NCBI RefSeq assembly: GCF_004023625.1
Contig: NZ_RPDJ01000002.1
Coordinates: 372,001 to 436,000 of the forward strand
DNA from: Streptomyces cavernae
GTDB taxonomy: Bacteria > Actinomycetota > Actinomycetes > Streptomycetales > Streptomycetaceae
Length of the DNA stretch: 64,000 nt
Direction of reading: 5' to 3'
Positions 28,420 to 36,890 of the stretch are shown here, piece after piece. How positions within the stretch are numbered: position 1 is the stretch's first letter; the number at the start of each line of letters is the position of its first letter. Made by a program: the position numbers and the translations under genes. The notes beneath the pieces were generated by a model. It did not search any database and was not told the origin of the DNA. It saw only the letters and a program-made list of their open reading frames with translations.

Positions 28420-29688
28420 TCACCGGACGAACTTCGCCAGTTTGGTGGTGCTGTTGAGCAGGTACTCCAGCGGTCCGCGGCTGAAGAAGCGCGACCAGAC
28501 GGCGGCGAACACGATCGCCCCGGCGATGAACCCGAACAGCGGCACAAAGGTGCTGCTGGCCTCTTCGGGCAGCATGGTGTAGGCAGCGACGTGGGCGACA
28601 TAGAGGGTCAGGGACATGGTGCCCACGGCGATCAGCGGGCTCGCCAGCCGACGCAGCCACGCCAACCGGGCCATGGCCACAGTGGCGCAGACAAGCACGG
28701 TGATCGCCACGCCGAGGCCGCCGATGATCTCGAAGGTCGTACCGCTGTGCGGCTCGGCCCCCAGCAGCGACGAGGCCAGGTTCGCGCTGTCGGTGACCTT
28801 GTTGTTGATGTAGTCGAAGGCCGGCGACCCCGGTCGCAGGGATTCGATGGACTTCGGATCCAGGTTCGCGAAGGCTTCCTTCAGAGCGGCCTTGTCCGCC
28901 TGAATGGGCGGGTACAGCCTTGCCGTCAGCCAGGCGGTGCCGTATCCGAGCGCCATCAGCGCGGCGCCGAGCGCGGCCAGCCGGCGTTGCACCGCGCCGG
29001 CGGCCAGGTCGAGCCGGGCCAGTGCCATGCCGGCGATCACGAACGGCATCCAGGTGATCGCGGGGTAATAACCGTCAAGCAGCAGGCCCAGCAGTCCGTC
29101 GCCGCCGAGCCGGGCGATCGGGTCGTACGCGTCGATGCTCTGCGCCGTCGCCTCCCCCAGCAGCCACTTCAGGCCGAACGCCGCCTGCGGCCCAACGACC
29201 GCGAGCACGGCCGCGATGATCGCGAGGGTCCTGGCCCGCAGTCGTATCAGGGGCAGTGCCAGCAGGAAGTACACCCCGTAGAAGGCGAGAATCACAAGGA
29301 TCCCGGTCTTGAGCATCGTCAGCGCGGTGCCCAGCGCCAGCAGAACCAGGGCACGGATCACGATCCGGACCTTCGCCTGCCGGCCGGCCAGGCCGGTCTT
29401 CGGCTCCCGGCGGCCGGCGATCAGCATCAGCGAGAACCCGGCCAGGGTGGCGAACAGGATCGACGACCGGCCCTCGGTCAGTTCCAGCAGCCGGCCGCCG
29501 AAGCCACCCACGTCCTCGGCAGGTGGGGCGACGTGTACAGCGAACATGCCGAAGACCGCCAGCGCGCGGGCCGCGTCCACCCCGACCAACCGCCCCACCG
29601 ACGGCTGCTGTTCGACCACGCCGGCGGGCTCAACCGGTGCCCCGTGCCGCGGAGGTGGCGTTTCGTGTGAGATCTCGATCTGAGTCAT
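28420..29688 (-). CDS. DUF418 family membrane protein (paralogue 3)
   Basis: A 422-residue protein highly similar to paralogue 1 (GRLVGVDAARALAVFGMFAV; RSSILFATLAGFSLMLIAGR; WSRFFSRGPLEYLLNSTTKL). I chose ATG 29688 (MTQIEISHET), matching the MTQTQ start of paralogue 1. An insert of about 60 residues between two helices differs from paralogue 1. It lies on the same strand as the kinase at 26960, so one transcript for both is possible. Function not established. Confidence 0.87.
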   Translation of the reverse strand: MTQIEISHETPPPRHGAPVEPAGVVEQQPSVGRLVGVDAARALAVFGMFAVHVAPPAEDVGGFGGRLLELTEGRSSILFATLAGFSLMLIAGRREPKTGLAGRQAKVRIVIRALVLLALGTALTMLKTGILVILAFYGVYFLLALPLIRLRARTLAIIAAVLAVVGPQAAFGLKWLLGEATAQSIDAYDPIARLGGDGLLGLLLDGYYPAITWMPFVIAGMALARLDLAAGAVQRRLAALGAALMALGYGTAWLTARLYPPIQADKAALKEAFANLDPKSIESLRPGSPAFDYINNKVTDSANLASSLLGAEPHSGTTFEIIGGLGVAITVLVCATVAMARLAWLRRLASPLIAVGTMSLTLYVAHVAAYTMLPEEASSTFVPLFGFIAGAIVFAAVWSRFFSRGPLEYLLNSTTKLAKFVR

Positions 29689-29873
29689 GCGCCCAAGGTC
29701 GCCGGTCCGCACGCCCCGACGCCTCTGCCAAGCTTCCGGACCACCCCCGCCGAATGGCCAAGGACGCCGAGCCGATCGGCCAAAGGTCGGCGCCCGCGCG
29801 CGTTCGGGCCCGCGGGACTGGCAGGAGTCGTTGATCGAGTGATCTGTATTCTCCGTGGCTCCTGCCGCTTGGG

Positions 29874-30905
29874 TCACCTGTGTGGTCGCTGAGGATGCAG
29901 CGGTTCCTCGGCGCGCATGGCGTCGGCGATCCAGGCGTAGGGGACGGAGTCGTGGTCCTCCTCGGTCGCGGTCCCGTTGATCAGCGCCACCAGGGACACG
30001 TACCGACCGTGGGTGTCGTCGTAGACGGGGCTCTCGGAGCCGGCTTCCTCTTCGGCGATCTGGCGCAGGATGTCGGGCACCTGCCGGTATCCGTCGGCCA
30101 TCCGGTTTCGGATTTCGGGGGTGAGCGGTGTGCCGGACAGCGCGGTGGCCGCTTCCATCAAGCGTGTGACGGCCTGCTGGGACCGGGGGGACCGGGGGGA
30201 CTCTCCGGCACGGTACGCGGCAAGGAGCTCCTCTATGAGCGAGGCCCCGCTGACGTGCATGAAGTCCTGAAACGGCTCGGTCGCCAGGACCCGGGTCTGC
30301 GGTGTGGAGTAGGCGTCTTGCAGGTAGGTGCGGACCGCGTCACGGAACGCCGGGTTCCGCACCAGGTCGGCCAGCTCGATCCAGGCCTCGAGCTGGGCGA
30401 CCGTGGGGTCCGCGGGCAGGACCGGGCGCATCGTCCGCAAACGGTCGACGAAGCCCTCGGGGACGTCCAAGTCCTCGCCGACGTCGTTCCAGAAGTCGTC
30501 GATGGTCTGTTCGCGTTCCTCGTCGGTCATCGAGACGAGCCTGTGCATCAGGTCGGCCCGAGCGGTGGTGTCGCCCTGTTTGATCAGGGCCCTGAGCACC
30601 GCCCGCCTGGCCCGCAGGGTGCGCTCCTGGCGCTCGACGATCTCCAGGTGCGTGGTGAGTAAGTCGTGCAGGGTCGTGCCGCCTTCGAGCAGGCGGCGGA
30701 TCTCGCCCAGGTCGGTGTCCAGCTCGCGCAGGGTGCGGACGAGTTCCAGCCGGGCGATGGCGCCGATGTCGTACATCCGGTGGCCGGCCTCGTTCAGGCC
30801 CGTGGGCTCGATGAGCCCGGTGTCGGCGTAGAACCGGACGGCGCTCACGCTCAGGCCGCTGCGGCGCGCGGCGTCTCCGATGGGGTAAAGCTCGTGGTCG
30901 TTCAT
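29874..30905 (-). CDS. MerR-family regulator with long effector domain
   Basis: A 343-residue regulator with an N-terminal MerR winged helix (YPIGDAARRSGLSVSAVRFY, then TGLIEPTGLNEAGHRMYD), a dimerisation coiled coil (about 75-115) and an alpha-helical C-terminal domain of about 200 residues of the kind that binds small ligands in long MerR/TipA-like proteins. It has no cysteine at all, so metal or redox sensing of the usual MerR/SoxR kind is excluded. A palindrome lies 17 bp upstream of its start, which suggests autoregulation. It may also act on the DUF418 gene downstream. Confidence 0.88.
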   Translation of the reverse strand: MNDHELYPIGDAARRSGLSVSAVRFYADTGLIEPTGLNEAGHRMYDIGAIARLELVRTLRELDTDLGEIRRLLEGGTTLHDLLTTHLEIVERQERTLRARRAVLRALIKQGDTTARADLMHRLVSMTDEEREQTIDDFWNDVGEDLDVPEGFVDRLRTMRPVLPADPTVAQLEAWIELADLVRNPAFRDAVRTYLQDAYSTPQTRVLATEPFQDFMHVSGASLIEELLAAYRAGESPRSPRSQQAVTRLMEAATALSGTPLTPEIRNRMADGYRQVPDILRQIAEEEAGSESPVYDDTHGRYVSLVALINGTATEEDHDSVPYAWIADAMRAEEPLHPQRPHR

Positions 30906-30921
30906 GGGGCCACTGTGGTAT

Positions 30922-30936
30922 CTCAAGCCGCTTGAG
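30922..30936 (-). promoter_or_regulatory. MerR-type operator palindrome
   Basis: Perfect inverted repeat CTCAAGCCGCTTGAG ahead of the MerR gene. On the coding strand it lies between a TTGCGC-like -35 and a TACCAC-like -10, the arrangement of MerR-controlled promoters. The half-sites match those of the E. coli SoxR box, although this protein has no cysteines. Confidence 0.65.
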
Positions 30937-31299
30937 GCGCAAGTCGATTGCCGCTGAGACACGTAGGGGGCGAACGGGGTGCGCCCGGCAGGGGCGGCGC
31001 CTGCATCGGATCTGATCCCGATCCCGGGCCGGATGATTGGCGGGCGTCGTTGATCGCGTAGTCGGTGTTCGGCTGCCCGCTGTCGTGGATGGCGAGCGAG
31101 TGTCACGGGCCGTGGTCGCGTCCGTCCCGTGGAGCGAAGGCCGCGAGGGCGTCGGCGTCGGTCGCGAGCGTGCAGGAACTGGTCGGCCCACTCGGTGATG
31201 TCGGGGTAGGACGATTCCTGGCTGAGCCGGGGTGGCTGTGGCCCGATGTCAAGCGTCGGCGCAGGTCGCGGCAGGCGTTGTCCAGGGTCGATGGCCGAT

Positions 31300-31395
31300 G
31301 TGTCCATCGACTGGACCGCGCCACAGCGGTCGCACAGGCGCTGGAACGCCTCGGATCTGTATGGGCCGCCGCGGTCCGTGCGGAAGTTGACTTCG
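31300..31395 (-). pseudogene. IS3-type transposase fragment
   Basis: On the minus strand VNFRTDRGGPYRSEAF followed by QRLCDRCGAVQSM matches the second-Asp region of the IS3-family integrase core. The expected continuation (LDNA) appears only in another frame. Nothing else of the transposase is left. The second MITE copy begins 12 bp away. The remaining sequence between 30940 and 31779, outside this scrap and the MITE, shows no gene. Confidence 0.6.
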
Positions 31396-31406
31396 GGCTT
31401 CCCCTT

Positions 31407-31610
31407 TTAGGGATCCTTGCACTATGCCCGCCCGGGTCGCGCGGCCTGGCACCGCACCTCGCCGCGTTGCCGAAACGCCCACGTGGCTCCTCCCCCACTC
31501 TCGACTCCGCTCGAGCGGGGGCACCCCCATCGAGGGCGCTCCGGCGCCTTGCGATGCACGGCACCAGACCACGCGACCCGATCGGACGCTCATAGTGCAA
31601 GGACCCCTTA
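31407..31610. mobile_element. MITE-like palindromic element, copy 2
   Basis: Inverted ends GGGATCCTTGCACTATG (31410-31426) and the complement of GGGGTCCTTGCACTATG (31591-31607) are flanked by TTA direct repeats. The arms match copy 1 (4839-5006), but the centre differs: copy 2 has a different, longer GC-rich loop (about 198 bp between TTA repeats against 162). Same family, different internal sequence, no transposase. Confidence 0.8.
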
Positions 31611-31779
31611 CTGTGGAAACCGCGTGCGCAGGGGTAGTTGGGGGTCATTGGCCACCCCGGTGACCGGGCCCGGGACCATCCGCTCAGCACCAGTCGCATA
31701 CTCTGGTCTCATTGTCGCCGGAAAGAAGGCGCAGGCTGCGGCAGCGTGCGCTCGCCGTTCGTCCGAGGGAGGCGTTCGA

Positions 31780-32460
31780 GTGGCAGTTGGCGGCCGGTCG
31801 ACGAAGCGGCTCCAACGGGGAACTCTTTCCCAGGGGCTCATCGTGGGGACCGCGCTGCGGATCCTCGACGAAAACGGACCGGACGCGCTGACCTTCCAGC
31901 GACTCGGCAAGGAACTGTCCTCCTCCGCAACCGCGGTCTACCGGCACTTCGCGAGTCGCGACCACATCATGGTCGCCGTCGCGGAGGAACTCGACAGGAT
32001 CTCCCTCGACGGGTACGAGCCGCACGAGTCGTGGACCGAGTCGCTGCGGGACCTGGCGATCCGTGCCTGGAACACCGCGCTGGACCACCCGGCGGCCGCC
32101 GCGCTCTGCATGGGGAGAGTCACCCGAGGCGTTCACGAGTTGCGCGCCGTCGACGCCGTCCTGGAAGCGTTCCACCGCGGCGGCTGGCGCGGCCGGGCGG
32201 CCGTCCTGCACTACCAGGCGTTCTCGAACTTCATCCTCGCCATGGCGAGCAACAACGCCTGGCGGCTCGTCAACCAGCGGTTCGGCGCCGAGGCGAACTG
32301 GGTGCAGGAGTACCAGCCGGCGGATCCTTCCATGTACCCCTACGCCGAGGCGGCGAAGGAACACCTGCGCAGCATCGACATGACCGACGTCTTCCGCCGG
32401 CAGATGGACATCCTCCTCACCGCCCTCGAGGCGGAGGCGGCGACGCTCCCGCGCGACTGA
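31780..32460 (+). CDS. TetR-family regulator
   Basis: A 226-residue repressor-type protein with the TetR helix-turn-helix at the N-terminus (TALRILDENGPDALTFQRLG, ATAVYRHFASRDHIM) and a helical ligand domain. GTG 31780 follows GAGGGAGG with 7-base spacing; longer frames upstream enter the MITE. The divergent space is closed upstream by the MITE, and downstream lies a transporter-amidase operon with a palindrome-rich promoter, so control of that operon is likely (inference). Confidence 0.88.
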   Translation: MAVGGRSTKRLQRGTLSQGLIVGTALRILDENGPDALTFQRLGKELSSSATAVYRHFASRDHIMVAVAEELDRISLDGYEPHESWTESLRDLAIRAWNTALDHPAAAALCMGRVTRGVHELRAVDAVLEAFHRGGWRGRAAVLHYQAFSNFILAMASNNAWRLVNQRFGAEANWVQEYQPADPSMYPYAEAAKEHLRSIDMTDVFRRQMDILLTALEAEAATLPRD

Positions 32461-32477
32461 CGCGCGCCCTGCGTCAG
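32457..32477 (+). terminator. Hairpin overlapping the TetR stop codon
   Basis: CTGACGC and GCGTCAG form a perfect 7-bp stem with a 7-nt loop; the stop codon is in the left arm. It would separate the TetR gene from the transporter operon. Confidence 0.45.
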
Positions 32478-32528
32478 CTTCACTGCTACCGCCCGGCAAC
32501 GCTCCACGGCCGAAAAATGGGGGCGGCA

Positions 32529-32567
32529 CGACGTACACAAAGATAGTTAACGCTATTGACTACGTCG
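32529..32567 (+). promoter_or_regulatory. Candidate operator ahead of the peptide-type transporter operon
   Basis: Two symmetric signals lie in an AT-richer patch: CGACGTA...TACGTCG (32529-32535, 32561-32567) and ATAG...CTAT (32543-32546, 32553-32556), followed by TTGACT. This is the only palindrome-rich, AT-rich patch between the TetR gene and the operon, so it is a candidate TetR site. The exact site is an inference. Confidence 0.4.
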
Positions 32568-32728
32568 TTCACTTGGCTGCATCCTCTGCACACCGAGTGC
32601 TCCACGGCTCGCTCATACGCGGCGCCCACCGAGGGCCGCGCGCACCGCCCCGCCCTGAACCGCTCGCGCTCGTCCCGTCCGATCCCGTGCGACCTGCGCA
32701 GAGCCCGACATCCCTCTCAGGAGCACCC

Positions 32729-34309
32729 ATGCGCCAGACCCGTACCCGCGCGGTCCCAGTGACTGCGGCAGTCGCCATGACGGCCGTGCTCGCCGGCTGC
32801 ACCACCACGGGATCGACGTCCGGAGACCCGAGCAGCGGCGGTGCCGCGACGGTGACGAAGATCCGGACGACGATCGACGTGCCGGCCGGCTTCGACCCGG
32901 CCAAGGCGTTGTCCCTGCCGGACTACCTGCTCGCCCGGAACAGTTACGACACCCTCGTGCGCAAGGACGACGGCGGGCTCGTCGGCGGGCTCGCCACCAA
33001 GTGGACGAACACGCCGACCTCGGCAACGTTCACCCTGCGCACCGACGCCACCTGCGCCGACGGGACGCCGATCACCCCGACGGTCGTGAAGGCGTCCCTC
33101 GACCGCTACATCGACCCGAAGACGGCGGCGCCCGATCTCCCCACGGTCTTCGGCCCCGGCAACAAGGTGGAAGTGAGCGCCGACGACGCGGCGCGGACGG
33201 TGAAGATCACGCTCGCCAGGCCGTGGGGCGACATGGTCACCGGCCTGTCGGTCGCGAGCACGGGCATCGTCTGCCCGGCGGGACTGGGGGACCTCAAGGC
33301 CCTCGCCGCAGGTAAGGCCAAGGGCTCCCAGTCCGGCCCGTACCTTCTTGAGAAGTCCCAGTCCGGCGTCTCGTACTCCTACACGCTTCGCCCGGAGTAC
33401 AAGGCATGGCCGGCCTGGCGCACGAAGATCCCCGGCAAGGTCGCCGCGACGATGGAGTACCTGGTCTCGCCCGACCCCACGGCGACCGGCAACCTCGTGA
33501 CGAGCGGCCAGCTCGACATCGGCAAGATCGATGCCTCCGGCATCCCGCGCTTCGACGGCGTGGGCGGCCACTCGGTGAGCGTCAGCCGGTTCTCCGACTT
33601 CTACCTGCTCTTCAACGAACGACCCGGCACGGTCTTCGCGGACGTCGACACCCGCCGGGCAGTCGCCCAGGCCATCGACCGCGCCGCCTTCGCCAAGGTC
33701 GCCTCGAAGGACACGGGTGAGCCGTCGACGATGTTCGTGCAGAAGGGCACCCCGTGCAACGATTCTGGCACCTCCTTCCTCGTGCCGACTGACAAAGACG
33801 CGGCGGCGGCCGTGCTCAAGGGCAAGAAGATCCGCCTCGTCGGCCCCCAGGTCGTCGGGCCGGCCGGCGCCGGGAACCAGTACATCCAGGAGGCGCTGCG
33901 GGCCGCGGGCGCGGACGTCACCCTCGCCAACGTCGACGTCGGGGCCTGGGTCGGGACCGTGTTCGGCAAGCCCGACGCCTGGGACCTCACCGTCTTCGCC
34001 GACCTCAACTTCCTCGGCAGCCTCGCCAACCCGCTCGGCCACTTCGTGGGTCCGACCGTCCCCGAAGGCGGCGGCAACCTCGGCGCGGCGAAGAACCCCG
34101 TGGTGAACAAGGCCTTCGCCGAGGGCACCGAGGCGACGACCGAGAAAGCCCGCTGCGCCGCCTACCAGACGGCCGCCAAGGCCCTGATCTCGCAGGTGGA
34201 CGCGGTGCCGCTGGTCAACGACCCGTTCATCTACGCACTGCGCAAGGGATTCAGCGCACAGATGCTCGGCGGCTCGCTCGACGACCCCATCCTGCGCATC
34301 ACCGGCTGA
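32729..34309 (+). CDS. ABC transporter substrate-binding lipoprotein (family 5, peptide/nickel type)
   Basis: A 526-residue lipoprotein. The signal peptide ends in the lipobox LAGC (AVLAGCTTTG) and AGGAG precedes ATG 32729. The mature protein has the layout of the DppA/OppA family (GLVGGLATKWTNTPTSATF; ADGTPITPTVVKASLDRY; DTRRAVAQAIDRAAFAKV). It is followed by an amidase and a full set of permease and ATPase genes, so it probably captures an amide, peptide or similar small substrate. Confidence 0.9.
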   Translation: MRQTRTRAVPVTAAVAMTAVLAGCTTTGSTSGDPSSGGAATVTKIRTTIDVPAGFDPAKALSLPDYLLARNSYDTLVRKDDGGLVGGLATKWTNTPTSATFTLRTDATCADGTPITPTVVKASLDRYIDPKTAAPDLPTVFGPGNKVEVSADDAARTVKITLARPWGDMVTGLSVASTGIVCPAGLGDLKALAAGKAKGSQSGPYLLEKSQSGVSYSYTLRPEYKAWPAWRTKIPGKVAATMEYLVSPDPTATGNLVTSGQLDIGKIDASGIPRFDGVGGHSVSVSRFSDFYLLFNERPGTVFADVDTRRAVAQAIDRAAFAKVASKDTGEPSTMFVQKGTPCNDSGTSFLVPTDKDAAAAVLKGKKIRLVGPQVVGPAGAGNQYIQEALRAAGADVTLANVDVGAWVGTVFGKPDAWDLTVFADLNFLGSLANPLGHFVGPTVPEGGGNLGAAKNPVVNKAFAEGTEATTEKARCAAYQTAAKALISQVDAVPLVNDPFIYALRKGFSAQMLGGSLDDPILRITG

Positions 34310-34434
34310 CGGACAGGCCGTCCGCACGCGGCGGAGATCCACGCGGCCGGACCCGAGCGTCCCGCACGGAGGAACCCCGCGCCGTTCCGACGTCCTGCAC
34401 CGATACCTCGCACCGTTCCGACAGGAGCCCCCTG

Positions 34435-35862
34435 GTGATCGACCCTTTCAGCACCGCCCAGCAGATCGCCGACCTCGTGCGCACGAAAGAGGTCAGCCCG
34501 GTGGAGGTGGCCGAGACCTACCTCGACCGCATCGAGCGGATCAATCCCGCCGTCAACGCCGTCGTCTGGCTCGACGCCGACGCCGTGCGCGCGGCGGCCG
34601 TCCGGGCCGAGCGGGCGGTGCTGCGCGGCGATCCGCTCGGCCCGCTGCACGGCGTCCCCGTCCCCATCAAGGACCTCAACTCCGTCGCGGGACAACCCAA
34701 CACGATGTCCTCACTGGCGATCCGGGACACCCCGCAAACGGTCACGGACCCGGACATCCAACTCCTCCTCGACGCCGGCGCGATCCCCCTCGGCCGGACG
34801 AACTCACCGGAGTTCGGCGCTCTGACCGTCTCCGAGAACGCCCGGCACGGCAAGACGCGCAACCCGTGGAACCCGGCGCACACCTCCGGCGGGTCGAGCG
34901 GCGGCGCGTCGGCGGCCGTCGCGGCCGGGCTCGCCCCGGTGGCACACGCCTCCGACGGCGGCGGATCGATCCGGGTCCCGGCATCCGTCACCGGCCTCGT
35001 GGGCCTCAAACCGAGCCGGGGACGCGTACCCGCGTTCGTCCGGGGCTGGGAACATTCGACGACCGAGGGCGCGATCACCCGCACCGTGCGCGACGCGGCC
35101 CTGATGCTCGACGTCATGGGCCGTGCCGACCGGCTCGCCTGGTACAGCGCGCCCGAACCGGGTCGCCCGTACATCGAGGAGGTCGGTGCCGATCCCGGGC
35201 GGCTGCGGATCGGCCTGCTCCTCGACGCGCCGACCGGGCTGCCGGTCGACGAGGAGTGCCGCAAGGCGGCGCTGACGGCCGCGCGGGCACTGCGCGACCT
35301 GGGACACGACGTCGTCGAGGCCCGCCCGAAGATGTTCTCGTACGAGGCGATCATGGGCTTCACCTGGACGATCATCAGTGCCTCCACCTACGCCATCGAG
35401 GTGGACGATCCCGACGCGGTGGACCCCTACATCCGGCGCCGCCGGGAGACCGCCCTCGAGGTCAGCGCGGGCGACTACGCCCGGACCGCGGCGCGCCTGC
35501 AGGCCGAGTCTCGCGACGTGGTCGCCCAGTGGGGCAGGGACTTCGACGTTCTCCTCACCCCGACCACGGCGGTCGTGGCGCCGCCGGTCGGCCCCGTGTA
35601 CGACGAGGCGAACTCCGACCCGGACGGCCCGCGGGCCACCGAGACCCGGATGGTCTCGTTCACCGCGTTCGTCAACATCGCCGGGCTGCCCGCCATCTCG
35701 CTGCCCGTCCATACGACCCCGGACGGACTGCCGGTCGGTGCGCAACTCGTCGGCGCGCCCTACGACGAGGCGACGCTGCTGCGACTCTCCGCCCAGCTCG
35801 AACCGCGGTTCCGCTGGTACGAGCGGCACCCGGACGACGCGGCACTCGCGGGGGCGCTGTGA
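34435..35862 (+). CDS. Amidase signature family hydrolase
   Basis: A 475-residue cytoplasmic amidase with the Ser-cisSer-Lys triad: Lys79 (PIKDL), the GGSSGG loop (Ser154/Ser155) and Ser178 (DGGGSIRVPAS). It would hydrolyse an amide to acid and ammonia; substrate unknown. It sits inside the transporter operon, and its TGA overlaps the GTG of the first permease (GTGA), so uptake and hydrolysis are coupled. The start is GTG 34435. It could also be an aryl-acyl amidase or a peptide amidase. Confidence 0.9.
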   Translation: MIDPFSTAQQIADLVRTKEVSPVEVAETYLDRIERINPAVNAVVWLDADAVRAAAVRAERAVLRGDPLGPLHGVPVPIKDLNSVAGQPNTMSSLAIRDTPQTVTDPDIQLLLDAGAIPLGRTNSPEFGALTVSENARHGKTRNPWNPAHTSGGSSGGASAAVAAGLAPVAHASDGGGSIRVPASVTGLVGLKPSRGRVPAFVRGWEHSTTEGAITRTVRDAALMLDVMGRADRLAWYSAPEPGRPYIEEVGADPGRLRIGLLLDAPTGLPVDEECRKAALTAARALRDLGHDVVEARPKMFSYEAIMGFTWTIISASTYAIEVDDPDAVDPYIRRRRETALEVSAGDYARTAARLQAESRDVVAQWGRDFDVLLTPTTAVVAPPVGPVYDEANSDPDGPRATETRMVSFTAFVNIAGLPAISLPVHTTPDGLPVGAQLVGAPYDEATLLRLSAQLEPRFRWYERHPDDAALAGAL

Positions 35863-36890
35863 GCGCCGGGTCCGCGGTCCCGGCCGGGCCGCTGCCGACC
35901 GCACCCGTCAGGCGCGTTCCCCGGCTGCGACTGCGCGGTGGCTGGGCCGGGTTCGCCGTCCGCCGCGCGGGCGGGCTGCTGATGTCCATGCTCCTGCTCG
36001 TCCTCGTGACGTTCCTCATCGTGCCCCTGCTGCCCGGGGACCCGGCCCGCGCGATCGCCGGCACCAACTCGTCCCCGGCCACGCTCGCGGCGATACGCGA
36101 ACGACTGGGCCTCGACGAGCCGCTGGCGACACGGTTCGTCCACTACCTCGGCGACATCGCGTCCGGACGGCTCGGCACCTCGTTCCGTTTCGACACCCCG
36201 GTCGCGGACATCGTCGCGACCCGGCTGCCGTACACCGTCCAGCTCGTCATCCCTGCCGTCCTGCTCTCCCTGGTCATCGCCGTCCCGCTGGGCATGGCCG
36301 TCGGTGTCCTCACCCGTGACGGACGCCGCCGCCGGCTCGGCGTCGGCTTCGGCACGGTCGCCGGGCTCCTCGCGTCGGCGCCGGTCTATGTCGTCGCGAC
36401 CCTCCTCATCGTCCTGTTCTCGATCAGCCTCGGGCTGCTGCCGTCCGGCGGCGCCACGACACCGAGCGCGCTCGTCCTGCCGATCGCCGCGCTCTGCATC
36501 GGCCCGGCCTTCGCCATCGCCCGGGTCGTCCGGCAGGAGACGGCCTCGGTTCTCGCCCAGGACTACATGAGGACCGCGCGCGGCCACCGCCTGGGATCCG
36601 TGCGTCTCCACCTCCGCCACGCGCTGCCCAACCTCGTGACCAGCGTCCTCACCCTGAGCGGTCTCGTCCTCACGTCCCTGCTCGGCGGGACGATCATCCT
36701 GGAGAACGTCTTCACCTACCCCGGGCTCGGCACCGAGGTCGTCCAGGCGATCATCTACAAGGACTATCCCGTGATCCAGGGCATCATCCTCGTCGTCGGC
36801 ATGCTCGCCCTCCTCGTCAACCTCCTCGTGGACGTCGTCCTCGGGATCGTCGACCCGCGCACGCTCGAGGGAGGTCGTCGTGGCCACTGA
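35859..36890 (+). CDS. ABC transporter permease, DppB type
   Basis: A 343-residue membrane protein with a Pro/Arg-rich head, six helices and the binding-protein-dependent transport loop (RTARGHRLGSVRLHLRHALP). PGDPARAIAG near the first helix is typical of DppB. GTG 35859 overlaps the amidase stop. It pairs with the permease part of the next protein. Confidence 0.9.
   Translation: MSAGSAVPAGPLPTAPVRRVPRLRLRGGWAGFAVRRAGGLLMSMLLLVLVTFLIVPLLPGDPARAIAGTNSSPATLAAIRERLGLDEPLATRFVHYLGDIASGRLGTSFRFDTPVADIVATRLPYTVQLVIPAVLLSLVIAVPLGMAVGVLTRDGRRRRLGVGFGTVAGLLASAPVYVVATLLIVLFSISLGLLPSGGATTPSALVLPIAALCIGPAFAIARVVRQETASVLAQDYMRTARGHRLGSVRLHLRHALPNLVTSVLTLSGLVLTSLLGGTIILENVFTYPGLGTEVVQAIIYKDYPVIQGIILVVGMLALLVNLLVDVVLGIVDPRTLEGGRRGH

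Noticed and set aside
28181-28660. Upstream extension of the kinase at 26960
   Set aside because: It overlaps the DUF418 gene at 28420 on the same strand in another frame and has no membrane or kinase features; GTG 28180 is better.
31417-31780. N-terminal extension of the TetR gene into the MITE
   Set aside because: The added 121 residues are encoded by MITE palindrome sequence and are not TetR-like; GTG 31780 has a strong ribosome binding site.
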